A stretch of DNA of 64,000 bases from Glaciihabitans arcticus (GTDB lineage: Bacteria > Actinomycetota > Actinomycetes > Actinomycetales > Microbacteriaceae): assembly GCF_004310685.1 (NCBI RefSeq), contig NZ_SISG01000001.1:2170001-2234000 (forward strand). Reading direction: 5' to 3'. Below the pieces are notes generated by a model. The model worked only from the letters and a program-made list of their open reading frames with translations. It was not told the origin of the DNA and made no database searches. A program made the position numbers and the translations under genes. Shown here piece by piece: positions 46,833 through 55,269 of the stretch (the stretch's first letter is position 1; each line of letters begins with the position of its first letter).

Positions 46833-48175
46833 CAGCCGACCGTCCTCGGGTCGAGGGTAACCGAGCCATCGAGATTGATCCGGCCATAAGAGACCAGCTG
46901 GATGGCCGTGGGCAGGATTGCGGACGTTCCGGATCCCACGTTGCTGAGCTTCCAGTTGCCATAGGGAAGCGAGATCGTCTTTTGGTTGACCGGGAAGTTC
47001 AGCGTCATCGCGGTCGTGCAGGCGGGTACACCGACGAATGTAGATGACACGGCGCGGATCGCTCCGTTATTGGGCAGAGAGGGAACCCTGAGCTGACCGG
47101 CCTCGACCGGAACGGTAATGCTGCCACCAGGGGACACGACGTAGGGGGCCGGCTCATTCGGCACAAGATTGACCGGGGGAAGCAGACCGTCGGTGCCCGT
47201 GCTCCACCGTGCCGGGTCGGCGGCCGGGCACTTGGTAACGTCGCCCGCGACGATGCGGTAGGCGACGGGGAACATGGGCATCTCGCCGCTTGCCGGAAGA
47301 TTTTGTACGAACGTGCGCTCGGCGGTCATAAACGACGCCATGAAGGTGGCAGGACGCGCGGCAGGGAAAGTCAGAGTGTACTTGCCCGACTGGTCGAACT
47401 GGAACTTGCGGGAGTTGGTGAAGCCTGCGTCGACGATGACTCCGGTCGCCGACGGCGATGCGTTCTGGGTCTCGTCGAGGTAGCCGGCCTTGCTCAGGGT
47501 GATCGAGTACGTGTTCGGCGTGACGTTGATGAGGTAGCTGCAACCCTCGATGTCGGTGGGCTGGGCGACAACGCCCGAAGCCGGGCTGACGACCGGGGTG
47601 ATTCCCGAAACGCCGTTGCCGTTGGCGTCGAGCACGGAGATGAGTAGCGAGCCCTTCGCCGGGTCGTTGACGCGCTGGCGGGGGTTGATGACGGTGTCGG
47701 CCTGCACCGGGTTCTCGGGCGACCTCATGCCGTCCCAGCGCACCTCGACGTTGACGCGCTTGTAGCGGAGGGAAGTGCCCGAGGCAGAGGCGCCGCACTG
47801 CAGGCTCGAGGCGGGGTCGGAGACCCACTGCACTGTGCGCTTGACGTGGAATTTGTCACCGTTGATGGTGATGACGCCCTTGCGATCCTTGGGATCGTTC
47901 GGGTCGTCGAGAGACAGGCCACCGACGACGGCCGGGTCGGTGTTCCACGACACCAGGTCGGCGACCTTGTCGACCTCGCGGGCCCGGTCGATCTCCTCGG
48001 CGGCAAGGTTGACGGCGACCTGGCGCACGCGGGTGTCGCGTGTGAGCTCCATCATCGCCATCATCGTGTACAGCGTGCCGGTGGAGACGAGGGCGAAGAT
48101 CATCATCGCTACGACAACCTCGGCAAGGCTGAAGCCGGCGTCTTCGGCCAGCAGTCGTTCTCGCAGTCGCTTCAT
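46832..48175 (-). CDS. Large minor prepilin with carboxypeptidase-regulatory-like domain, PilV-like
   Basis: A 447-residue prepilin. The site AEDAG|FSLAEVVVAMMIFALVSTG has the expected Gly and Glu+5. After about 170 residues of pilin globular domain comes a segment (KGSLLISVLDANGNGVSG ... NTYSITLSKAGY) like a carboxypeptidase-regulatory/Cna-B-type beta-sandwich, and then a further Ser/Pro-rich domain. This size suggests a specialised tip or adhesive role. I choose the ATG at 48175, 6 bases after a GGGGGGAGG ribosome binding site; an ATG at 48220 adds 15 residues. Confidence 0.85.
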   Translation of the reverse strand: MKRLRERLLAEDAGFSLAEVVVAMMIFALVSTGTLYTMMAMMELTRDTRVRQVAVNLAAEEIDRAREVDKVADLVSWNTDPAVVGGLSLDDPNDPKDRKGVITINGDKFHVKRTVQWVSDPASSLQCGASASGTSLRYKRVNVEVRWDGMRSPENPVQADTVINPRQRVNDPAKGSLLISVLDANGNGVSGITPVVSPASGVVAQPTDIEGCSYLINVTPNTYSITLSKAGYLDETQNASPSATGVIVDAGFTNSRKFQFDQSGKYTLTFPAARPATFMASFMTAERTFVQNLPASGEMPMFPVAYRIVAGDVTKCPAADPARWSTGTDGLLPPVNLVPNEPAPYVVSPGGSITVPVEAGQLRVPSLPNNGAIRAVSSTFVGVPACTTAMTLNFPVNQKTISLPYGNWKLSNVGSGTSAILPTAIQLVSYGRINLDGSVTLDPRTVG

Positions 48176-48226
48176 GTGCGCCTCCCCCCAGGCATTGCCA
48201 TCGTAGTGGAACTCGTGCAATTGGAA

Positions 48227-48258
48227 ATGCTGGCCGCCGCTCTCGCGGCGGCCAGCAT
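48227..48258 (-). terminator. Strong hairpin after the major pilin gene
   Basis: A perfect 14-base stem (ATGCTGGCCGCCGC at 48227-48240, complement at 48245-48258) with a 4-base loop lies 18 bases past the pilin stop and is followed on the minus strand by ATTTCC. Placed inside the operon, it is likely a partial terminator or 3' stabiliser that raises pilin mRNA over the downstream minor pilin genes. Confidence 0.7.
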
Positions 48259-48276
48259 CACTGAGCTAGCTCAGAC

Positions 48277-48732
48277 TTACGGAGCGTCGATAACGCCGGT
48301 TGCGCTGGAGTAGGTCCAGACGTCGCCGGTGCGCTGCAGGTGTCCACCGGTGAGGGTGTACTCGCCCGGGTTGGCGGTGTCGAGTGCGAACGTCAGCGTG
48401 ACGTCCTCGGTGCTGTTGAAGCCAGCGTCCGACCATGCTGCGGGAACCGAAGCGGCGGTGCCGTTGGAGACCGCACCCACGAGGGTGTCGGCGCCGTCAA
48501 CGTAGGATCCGTTGTGCTCGACCGAGAACTGCGTTGCTGCAATTGCCGCGTTCTTGATGTCGGACTCGACCTGCGAGGCCCATGCACCCTGGCGCTGGTT
48601 GAGGAACGCCGGGATGGCGATCGCGGCCAGAACGCCGATGATGAGGATAACGACGAGCAGCTCGATGAGCGTGAAGCCCTTTTCGCCGTTCTCGCGCTTC
48701 TTCGCGATTGAGTTGTTGATTGTTGCGATCAT
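48277..48732 (-). CDS. pilA: Major type IV pilin
   Basis: A 151-residue prepilin with leader MIATINNSIAKKRENGEKG and mature start FTLIELLVVILIIGVLAAIAIPAF, the classic class IVa sequence with Glu+5. The globular part is short (about 105 residues) with no Cys pair, so it lacks the disulfide loop of Gram-negative pilins. It lies between pilC and the minor pilin genes, with its own 154-base upstream gap and a terminator-like hairpin behind it. Confidence 0.95.
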   Translation of the reverse strand: MIATINNSIAKKRENGEKGFTLIELLVVILIIGVLAAIAIPAFLNQRQGAWASQVESDIKNAAIAATQFSVEHNGSYVDGADTLVGAVSNGTAASVPAAWSDAGFNSTEDVTLTFALDTANPGEYTLTGGHLQRTGDVWTYSSATGVIDAP

Positions 48733-48867
48733 TACGATCTCTTTCCTGTCAGGTGAAACTGGTGTTTGGACAGGTGGCCCCCATTAAGAAACTGACCCCC
48801 ACACACATCGTGCTGTACTGACCATTGCTCCGTAACCCCGCGAAGTGGGGGTATGTCGCTGATTACT

Positions 48868-48883
48868 GCCCCCAGTAGGGGGC
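48868..48883 (-). terminator. Small GC hairpin between pilC and pilin gene
   Basis: GCCCCC-AGTA-GGGGGC begins 4 bases after the pilC stop; a second CCCC/GGGG pairing follows at 48836-48852. They may attenuate read-through from pilBTC, leaving the pilin on its own promoter, which I could not define. Confidence 0.4.
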
Positions 48884-48886
48884 GCG

Positions 48887-50131
48887 CTACTTGATCTGGT
48901 CGAAGATGCTGAAGATCGGCAGGTAGAGCGCGACGATCATTCCACCGATGACGACACCGATGACGGCGATCATGAGCGGCTCGATGAGCGCGGTGAGCTG
49001 CTCGGCGGTCGACTCGACCTCCTGGTCGTAGAAGTCGGCGATCTTCTCGAGCATCGTCTCGAGTGAACCGGAATCCTCGCCGACAGAGATCATCTGGGTG
49101 ACCATGGACGGGAACACCGGCTCCTCCGCAAGAGGACCGGAGATCGACTTGCCGGCACGGACCGACTCTCCGACCTTCACCAGCGCCCGCTCGATCACGT
49201 AGTTGCCCGAGGTCTCGCCGACGATCGCGAGGGACTGGAGAATGGGGACGCCGGCGCCGATCATGGTGCCGAAGTTGCGAGTGAAGCGCGCGATCGCGAC
49301 CTTCTTGAACAGGTCGCCGAAAACCGGGAATTTCAGTTTCCAGGGGTCGATGACCGCAAGCACCTTGGGATTGTTCTTGTTGGTGCGCCACCAGAAGGTG
49401 AACCCGACGATTAACACGAGCAGCAGCGGCCCGCCCCAGATCATGTTCTTCGAGAGGATCACGAGGAACTGCGTGGGCAGCGGCAGCTCGCCACCGAGGT
49501 TTGCGAACATCTGCTCGAACACGGGCACCACGAAGATGAGCATGCCGATGACGGCGACGAAGGCGAGGGCGAGCACGGTTACCGGGTAGGTCAGGGCGGA
49601 CTTGATGGTCGAGCGGAGCTTGACGTCCTTCTCGTTGCTCACCGCGATCGATTCGAGCGCGTTCTCGAGGAAACCGCCGGTCTCGCCCGCGCGAACCAGG
49701 TTGACCATCAGCGGCGGGAAGATCTTGCTCTGGCGCGCCATCGAGTCGGAGAGCGAGAGTCCGGACTCGACCTCGTTGCGCACCGTGTCGAGGGTCTTGC
49801 CGAGGATCTTGTTCTCGGTCTGCTCGGAGAGGATCGTGAGCGTTCGGATGAGCGAGAGTCCCGACGCGGTCATCGTCGCCATCTGGCGAGCCATGATGGC
49901 GAGATCCTTGAGCCCGACCTGCTTCTCCAGGAAGGAGACGTTGATTTCCATGCTGAGCCCGGATCCGCCCGCGGTCTCCTTGACCTCGATAGGCGTAATG
50001 CCGAGGGTGCGGAGCTTGGCGAGAACGGCGCCTTCAGAGGCAGCGTCGAGTTTGCCCTTGACGACTTTGCCGTCGGTACCGCGACCGGAGTACGCGAATG
50101 CCCGGACCCCTGAGGTCGTTGCGGTGGCCAT
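48887..50131 (-). CDS. pilC: Type IV pilus platform protein PilC
   Basis: A 414-residue polytopic membrane protein with two GspF domains, the first around LKDLAIMARQMATMTASGLSLIRTL, the second around RFTRNFGTMIGAGVPILQSL, and three hydrophobic segments. It transmits motor motion from PilB/PilT to the pilus base. Its start overlaps the pilT stop by one base. Confidence 0.95.
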   Translation of the reverse strand: MATATTSGVRAFAYSGRGTDGKVVKGKLDAASEGAVLAKLRTLGITPIEVKETAGGSGLSMEINVSFLEKQVGLKDLAIMARQMATMTASGLSLIRTLTILSEQTENKILGKTLDTVRNEVESGLSLSDSMARQSKIFPPLMVNLVRAGETGGFLENALESIAVSNEKDVKLRSTIKSALTYPVTVLALAFVAVIGMLIFVVPVFEQMFANLGGELPLPTQFLVILSKNMIWGGPLLLVLIVGFTFWWRTNKNNPKVLAVIDPWKLKFPVFGDLFKKVAIARFTRNFGTMIGAGVPILQSLAIVGETSGNYVIERALVKVGESVRAGKSISGPLAEEPVFPSMVTQMISVGEDSGSLETMLEKIADFYDQEVESTAEQLTALIEPLMIAVIGVVIGGMIVALYLPIFSIFDQIK

Positions 50132-51861
50132 CAGTTGCCGCTCGAGTAGCTGTCGCCGAAGTTGACCGCTGCGGCGCTCGACTCACCCGTGCGAGTGACG
50201 AGGCGCTTGAGCACCTCTTCGTCGTGCACCTTCTCGGCTGCTGCCGAGTAGCTGATCTGGCCCGCGTTCACGAGGTCGGCGAGGTGCTGGTCCATGGTGT
50301 GCATCCCGAGCTCACGACCGGCCTGCATGGCGGACTGCACCTGGTAGGTCTTGCCCTCACGGATGAGGTTCGCGACGGCGGGTGTGGTGATGAGCACCTC
50401 GGTGGCGACCGCTCGGCCGCCTCCGATCTTCTTGACGAGGGTCTGACAGACCACGCCCTGCAGGGTTGCCGCGAGCTGGGCTCGCACCTGGCCCTGTTGG
50501 TGCGGCGGGAACACGTCGATGACACGGTCGATCGTTTGCGGGGCATCCTGCGTGTGCAGGGTCGCGAAGACGAGGTGACCGGTCTCGGCGGCGGTGAGGG
50601 CAACCGAGATCGTCTCGAGGTCTCGAAGCTCACCGATGAGGATGACGTCGGGGTCCTGCCGCAGCACGTGCTTGAGCGCGTTCTGGAAGCTGTGGGTGTC
50701 GGCGCCGACCTCGCGCTGGTTGACGACCGACTTCTTGTTGGTGTGCATGAACTCGATCGGGTCTTCGACCGTCACGATGTGGTCGGCACGGGTCGAGTTG
50801 ACGAGGTCGATGAGGGCCGCGAGAGTTGTGGACTTTCCCGAACCGGTCGGGCCCGTGACGAGCACGAGTCCGCGGGCGAGGGTCGCGAAGCGCGCGATGC
50901 TCTCGGGGATACCGAGCGAGGACAACTGCTTGATCTCGGTCGGGATAAGACGGAAGGCCGCACCCATCGAGTGCCGCTGCTGGTAGACGTTGACGCGGAA
51001 TCGCGCGCTGTCCGAGAGGCGGTAGGCGAAGTCGAGTTCGAGCTTCTCCTCGAAGATCTCGCGGTTCTTGGGCGACATGATGCTGTGCAGCACCTTGGCG
51101 ACCTTCTCAGAGTCCCAGGTCTCCATGCCGGGTGCGGGGCGCAGGCCGCCGTCGACGCGGATCATGGGCGTCGACTTGGCAGTGACGTGGAGGTCGGAGG
51201 CGCGGGCCGTGACGACGGCGTTCAGCGCGGCGACGAGGTCGGGGTCGCTGCCCTCTTCACCCTCGCCGACCTGCGGTGACAGGTCGATGACTGCCTCGGC
51301 AGCCGGCGCGGTGGAGACCTCGGGAAGCTTGTGGGCAGGACCGTTGCGGGTCGCGGCTGCAGCGGCCTCGACGGCTGCGGCTGCGGCAGCAGCCGCTGCA
51401 AGGTCGGGCTGAGGAGCTGCAACAGGCGCTGCGACCGGAGGGGCGGCAACCGGCGCCGCTGAGGCGGGAACCGGGAACGGCGCGGTGAAGGCGGGAGCCG
51501 CAAACGCAGCGGTGGGAGCCGCCTCGAGTGCGGAGGGCGCGGCGTGCGGCGCCGAGGGCGGCGGCATCGACGGGAAGGACGCGTCGAACGACGGCGGCGG
51601 GAAGGCCGGGGCCGAGGGGTACGCGGGCGGCGGAGCCGAGGCGTACGACGGCGCGGGAGGAGCCGAGGGGTTCAGGAGCGCGTCGAAGGGCGAGGCGCCG
51701 GGAGCGTCGTATCCACCGAGGTCGTGCACCGGTCCCGAGGAGACGGGCGTGTTGAAGCGCTCGAACTCGGTCTGGGCCGGTGCAGGCGAAGCCGTACCCG
51801 GCACGGGTGCCGGCCAGGACTCGCCGTCGCCGATCGGGATCTCATACACGGGCTTGTTCAT
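50131..51861 (-). CDS. pilT: Twitching motility retraction ATPase PilT with long Pro/Ala-rich N-terminus
   Basis: A 576-residue secretion ATPase. The C-terminal 370 residues are classic PilT: Walker A GPTGSGKSTTLAAL, Asp box, Walker B DVILIGELRD, His box TLHTQDAPQTIDRVID, and the PilT-specific ANLIREGK retraction motif followed by LGMHTMDQHLADLV. The first 205 residues are a Pro/Ala/Ser-rich disordered region absent from typical PilT (about 345-370 residues). The ATG at 51861 overlaps the pilB stop by four bases (ATGA). Confidence 0.94.
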   Translation of the reverse strand: MNKPVYEIPIGDGESWPAPVPGTASPAPAQTEFERFNTPVSSGPVHDLGGYDAPGASPFDALLNPSAPPAPSYASAPPPAYPSAPAFPPPSFDASFPSMPPPSAPHAAPSALEAAPTAAFAAPAFTAPFPVPASAAPVAAPPVAAPVAAPQPDLAAAAAAAAAVEAAAAATRNGPAHKLPEVSTAPAAEAVIDLSPQVGEGEEGSDPDLVAALNAVVTARASDLHVTAKSTPMIRVDGGLRPAPGMETWDSEKVAKVLHSIMSPKNREIFEEKLELDFAYRLSDSARFRVNVYQQRHSMGAAFRLIPTEIKQLSSLGIPESIARFATLARGLVLVTGPTGSGKSTTLAALIDLVNSTRADHIVTVEDPIEFMHTNKKSVVNQREVGADTHSFQNALKHVLRQDPDVILIGELRDLETISVALTAAETGHLVFATLHTQDAPQTIDRVIDVFPPHQQGQVRAQLAATLQGVVCQTLVKKIGGGRAVATEVLITTPAVANLIREGKTYQVQSAMQAGRELGMHTMDQHLADLVNAGQISYSAAAEKVHDEEVLKRLVTRTGESSAAAVNFGDSYSSGN

Positions 51862-53525
51862 ACGACAACTCTCATAATCTCTTCGACCGAAGTCATACCC
51901 ATCTGGACCTTGGCCCAACCGTCAAGGCGGAGCGTCAGCATTCCCTCACTGACGGCGACGCGACCGATCTCCGCAGCCGAGGCGCGGGTGACGGCGAGAC
52001 GCTCGATCTGCTCGGAGACCACCATGACCTCGTGCAGCGCGATGCGCCCGCGGTATCCGGTGTTCGAGCAGTTGGTGCAGCCGACGGGGCGGTAGAGCAC
52101 CGGCAGCGGCATGCTGATGTCGTAGCCGAACCGCAGCGCGGCCAGCTCGTGCGGGTCGTGGTTGTAGGCCTGCTTGCACCTGTCGCAGAGGCGACGGGCG
52201 AGGCGCTGAGCGACGACAGAGTCGAGGGCGGAACCCACGAGGAACGGCTCGATGTCCATCTCGGTGAGTCGCGTGATCGCGCTCGGCGCGTCGTTGGTGT
52301 GAAGCGTGGACAGCACGAGGTGACCGGTGAGCGAGGCTTCGATGGCGATCTGGGCCGTCTCGTGGTCACGGATCTCACCGATGAGAACGACGTCGGGGTC
52401 GGATCGCAGGATCGAGCGCAGCGCACTGGCGAACGTGAGTCCGGCCTTGTTGTTCACCTGCACCTGGTTGATTCCGGGCATCCGGAACTCGACCGGGTCT
52501 TCGACGGTGATGACGTTGATCTCGGGCTTCGCGACGGTCTGGAGCGTGGTGTACAGCGTCGTGGACTTGCCGGAACCGGTCGGGCCGGTCACGAGGATCA
52601 TGCCGTACGGCTTGGTGTACGAGTTGCGGTACGCCTCGGCGTTGCGCGGCAGCAGCGCCAGGTTCTCCATGGCGAGCGAGCTCGACGTGTTGTCGAGGAT
52701 TCGCATGACCACCTTCTCTCCCCAGACGGTGGGGAGGGTGGCGACGCGGAGGTCGATCTTGCGGCCACCGTGGCTGACCGACATGCGGCCGTCCTGGGGC
52801 TTGCGACGCTCGGCGATGTCGATGTCGCTCATGATCTTGAGGCGCGAGGTCACGCCATTCTGAATGGCCTTCGGCGCGGACTGCATCTCGTGCAGCACAC
52901 CGTCGATGCGGTAGCGCACGTGCATCTCGTGCTCACCGGGCTCGATGTGGATATCGGAGGCCTTGTCCTGGATGGCTTGACTGATGAGCAGGTTGACGAA
53001 GCGCACAATGGGTGCGTCGTCCTCGATGGGGGCGTCACCCGCCATGACCATCTCGGTGCCACTGCTCTCCTCCTCCAGCGCGGAGGTGAGGTCGCTCAGT
53101 TCGCCGTCGGCGCGGTGGAACCGGTCGATGGCGGTCTTGAGGTCACCGGGTGCGGCGACAACGGCCTTGACCTGCATGCGGGAGACGGCACGCACGTCGT
53201 CGATCGCGAAGACGTCGCCGGGGTCGACCATGGCGAGGGTGAGGATGTCACCGATCACGCCGATGGGCAGCACCTGGTAGCGACGGCACATGGCCGCGGG
53301 CACAAGGGATACCGCGGTGCGGTCTACGGGGAACTCGAGGAGTTCGACGAAGGGAAGCTCGGCCTGGGCAGCGCGCGCTGACGCGAGCTGCACCTCGGTG
53401 ACGATGCCCTTCTCGACGAGCGAGCGCACGGCATCCTCGTCTTCACCCCATTGACCCGAAATCGAGTCGAGGTTTTCAATCGGGACGACGCCACGAAGAA
53501 TAAGGATCTCAGTAAGGGTTGCCAT
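51858..53525 (-). CDS. pilB: Type IV pilus extension ATPase PilB
   Basis: A 555-residue ATPase. The N-terminal MshEN/T2SSE-N domain (about 1-150; MSR-like pattern LVEKGIVTEVQLASARAAQ) could bind c-di-GMP in some relatives. The motor has Walker A GPTGSGKSTTLYT, DPVEFRMPGINQVQVN, Walker B DVVLIGEIRDHET, and a CDRCK...CTNC tetracysteine zinc site. First gene of the pilus operon. Confidence 0.95.
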   Translation of the reverse strand: MATLTEILILRGVVPIENLDSISGQWGEDEDAVRSLVEKGIVTEVQLASARAAQAELPFVELLEFPVDRTAVSLVPAAMCRRYQVLPIGVIGDILTLAMVDPGDVFAIDDVRAVSRMQVKAVVAAPGDLKTAIDRFHRADGELSDLTSALEEESSGTEMVMAGDAPIEDDAPIVRFVNLLISQAIQDKASDIHIEPGEHEMHVRYRIDGVLHEMQSAPKAIQNGVTSRLKIMSDIDIAERRKPQDGRMSVSHGGRKIDLRVATLPTVWGEKVVMRILDNTSSSLAMENLALLPRNAEAYRNSYTKPYGMILVTGPTGSGKSTTLYTTLQTVAKPEINVITVEDPVEFRMPGINQVQVNNKAGLTFASALRSILRSDPDVVLIGEIRDHETAQIAIEASLTGHLVLSTLHTNDAPSAITRLTEMDIEPFLVGSALDSVVAQRLARRLCDRCKQAYNHDPHELAALRFGYDISMPLPVLYRPVGCTNCSNTGYRGRIALHEVMVVSEQIERLAVTRASAAEIGRVAVSEGMLTLRLDGWAKVQMGMTSVEEIMRVVV

Positions 53526-53593
53526 TGCGCTCTCCTCACGAGTAGTGATGCCGTGGGCCCCCCAGGCGCGGCAACCATGAGTACGAATAACTC

Positions 53594-53630
53594 TAGGTAG
53601 TCAACCTAACCCGTCGGTCGCCTCTTGACT
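53594..53630 (-). promoter_or_regulatory. Possible promoter and inverted repeat upstream of pilB
   Basis: A 5-base inverted repeat TAGGT-TGACT-ACCTA lies at 53594-53608 (minus strand). Its TAGGTT end could be a -10 (TANNNT) with a TAGTCA -35-like hexamer 17 bases upstream. It resembles half of a DtxR box but is one base short of the 19-base form. Confidence 0.3.
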
Positions 53631-53677
53631 ACACCCTCACGTGGGGGCCATGTGACTCGTGTGACTGGTGGTATACG

Positions 53678-54385
53678 TCAGCTCGTTGCCAGAAGAACGC
53701 CGATGACGACCCCCGCAATGATCAGAACGGTGAGGATGACGCCCCCGACCACCACGAATCTCAGTCCGCTCGAGCGTCGCGCCCTGCCCTGCTCGGCCGC
53801 GAGCTGCTCGACGGTTCGGGTGGAGCGTCGCACAATTGGCGGCGCGGAGACATCCGCACGCACGACCGGAACGTCGGTGACCGTCGCGCGGATGCCGTAG
53901 CTCTCGCGCTGCCCCTCGCCGAGCCGGGACGGCTGGAAGGCGATGCGCCCGCCCGTGATGGGGGTATCCCCGCGCGGAATGTCGGGCTTCGGCTTCGCCG
54001 GACGCTGGGTGACGATCGTGGAGTCCTCGACCGGGCCGCCGCGTTGCGCAACGACCGTCTCGTCGGCGGGCGCATCCCGATGCACCATGATCGTCTCATC
54101 GGCCGGGGCGGCACGCTGCACCATGACGGTCTCATCGGCGGGCGCCTCGCGGCGCACCATCACCGTCTCGTCGGCGGGCGCCTCGCGCTGCACCATCACC
54201 GTCTCGTCCGCGGGCGCCTCGCGCTGCACCATGATCGTCTCGTCATCGGGCACGGCGCTGCGCTGCACGACCACCGTCTCGTCGGCTGGCGGCTGGGTGC
54301 GCTGCACCATCACGGTCTCGTCGGCCGGCGGAGTGCTTCGCGGCACCACGATGGTCTCTTCGAAAAGATCGTCGTGGTCGGTCAC
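53678..54385 (-). CDS. Tail-anchored protein with ten tandem ET(V/I)xVxR repeats
   Basis: A 235-residue protein of no family I recognise. Residues 9-128 are ten tandem 12-13 residue units of the form (D/E)ET(V/I)(M/V)VQR-xxPAD, with the Thr at 11, 24, 37, 50, 62, 74, 86, 98, 110 and 123. A polar region (PDIPRGDTPITGGRIAFQP...) follows, then a single C-terminal helix (about 210-233, FVVVGGVILTVLIIAGVVIGVLL), giving a tail-anchored membrane protein with the repeats in the cytoplasm. It overlaps the FHA gene by four bases and is the last gene of the MoxR-FHA operon, so I infer that the Thr units are kinase targets and FHA docking sites. Confidence 0.85.
   Translation of the reverse strand: MTDHDDLFEETIVVPRSTPPADETVMVQRTQPPADETVVVQRSAVPDDETIMVQREAPADETVMVQREAPADETVMVRREAPADETVMVQRAAPADETIMVHRDAPADETVVAQRGGPVEDSTIVTQRPAKPKPDIPRGDTPITGGRIAFQPSRLGEGQRESYGIRATVTDVPVVRADVSAPPIVRRSTRTVEQLAAEQGRARRSSGLRFVVVGGVILTVLIIAGVVIGVLLATS
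54002..54361 (-). repeat. Tandem 36/39-bp repeats encoding the ETVMVQR array
   Basis: Ten units of 36 or 39 bases in frame, most similar in the middle five (core word CACCGTCTCGTCGGCGGGCGC on the plus strand, slightly varied). The period is a multiple of three, so unit number could change by slippage without frameshift. Confidence 0.85.
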
Positions 54386-55269
54386 GAGCGCGCCACGACC
54401 TTGAACGCGACCTGGTCGCCGATCGCGACGATCATGCCGTCGCTGAGCTCGGCAGGCTCCCCCGGAATTACGCGGAACGCGATGCCGTTCGTCGCCGTCA
54501 CCTCTGTGCCGTTCTTCGAGCCGAGATCCTCGAGCACCACCCGGGTGCCGTCGACCGAGACCTTGAGGTGCGTGCGCGAGATCTTCTGGCGCGGGCTCGC
54601 GACGGGAACGAGCGTGGGCAGCAGCGCGGAGGTCGAGCGCTCGGCACGGGGGCTGCGTCCGATGATGACTGTGCGGTCGACGTCGACCAGGTTGCCGTCG
54701 GTGAACTCGAGCGTCGCCACCGCCGTCGAATTGCGGGCCGGGATGACGACCGTGCGCTCGGGCAGCGCGGACGGACGGGTGACCGGTTCCGGCGCGACGA
54801 GGGCAACGGCCTCGGGGAGGACCGACGCTTCAGATGAGTAGGTGAGGCTCGCGGTGGAGAGCGAGCCGGGGAGAGCGATGCGGGACGCGGAGGTCGCGGC
54901 ATCCGGAGCAGTATCGAACAGCTCGGCGGTCAGGCAACTGGTCTCGAGGAGGCTCGCCCAGGTCTCGACATCCTGCCCGGTGTAGACGACGCGGCCGCCA
55001 TCACGGCGCACCACGCGGATGCCGAGGCGCGAACCGCGGAACTGCGCGCGCACCGAGGGTCCGAAGAACTGCGCGACGACGAAGTCGGGGCGCTTGGTGC
55101 CGGGAGCCTCGAGAATGGCCGCGACGACTTCTTCGGTGCCGCGGGCCGAGGCGACCACCGCGGAGATGTAGGCGGAGGCGCTGCCGGCACCGGGGCCGGC
55201 CAGCATCGCGACGACGTTCGCCCCGATGATCGTGGGGTTGGGTCCGGCGCGGTACTCAGACGACTCCAC
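54382..55269 (-). CDS. FHA-domain protein with novel N-terminal domain
   Basis: A 295-residue cytoplasmic protein. The C-terminal 100 residues are an FHA phosphothreonine-binding domain with all key residues: IIGRSPR (Gly-Arg), ISRTHLKV (Ser and His) and SKNGTEV (Asn). The N-terminal 130 residues (ANVVAMLAGPGAGSASAYISA...RLGIRVV) are of no family I know. The linker holds PERTVVIPAR, similar to the Thr units of the downstream repeat protein. I start at GTG 55269, 11 bases inside the PP2C gene, with AAGGGG upstream; the frame open further upstream is a shadow of the PP2C gene. Confidence 0.87.
   Translation of the reverse strand: MESSEYRAGPNPTIIGANVVAMLAGPGAGSASAYISAVVASARGTEEVVAAILEAPGTKRPDFVVAQFFGPSVRAQFRGSRLGIRVVRRDGGRVVYTGQDVETWASLLETSCLTAELFDTAPDAATSASRIALPGSLSTASLTYSSEASVLPEAVALVAPEPVTRPSALPERTVVIPARNSTAVATLEFTDGNLVDVDRTVIIGRSPRAERSTSALLPTLVPVASPRQKISRTHLKVSVDGTRVVLEDLGSKNGTEVTATNGIAFRVIPGEPAELSDGMIVAIGDQVAFKVVARS

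Noticed and set aside
54002-54361. CRISPR-like direct repeats
   Set aside because: The repeats are adjacent without unique spacers, keep one reading frame and encode a regular peptide unit.
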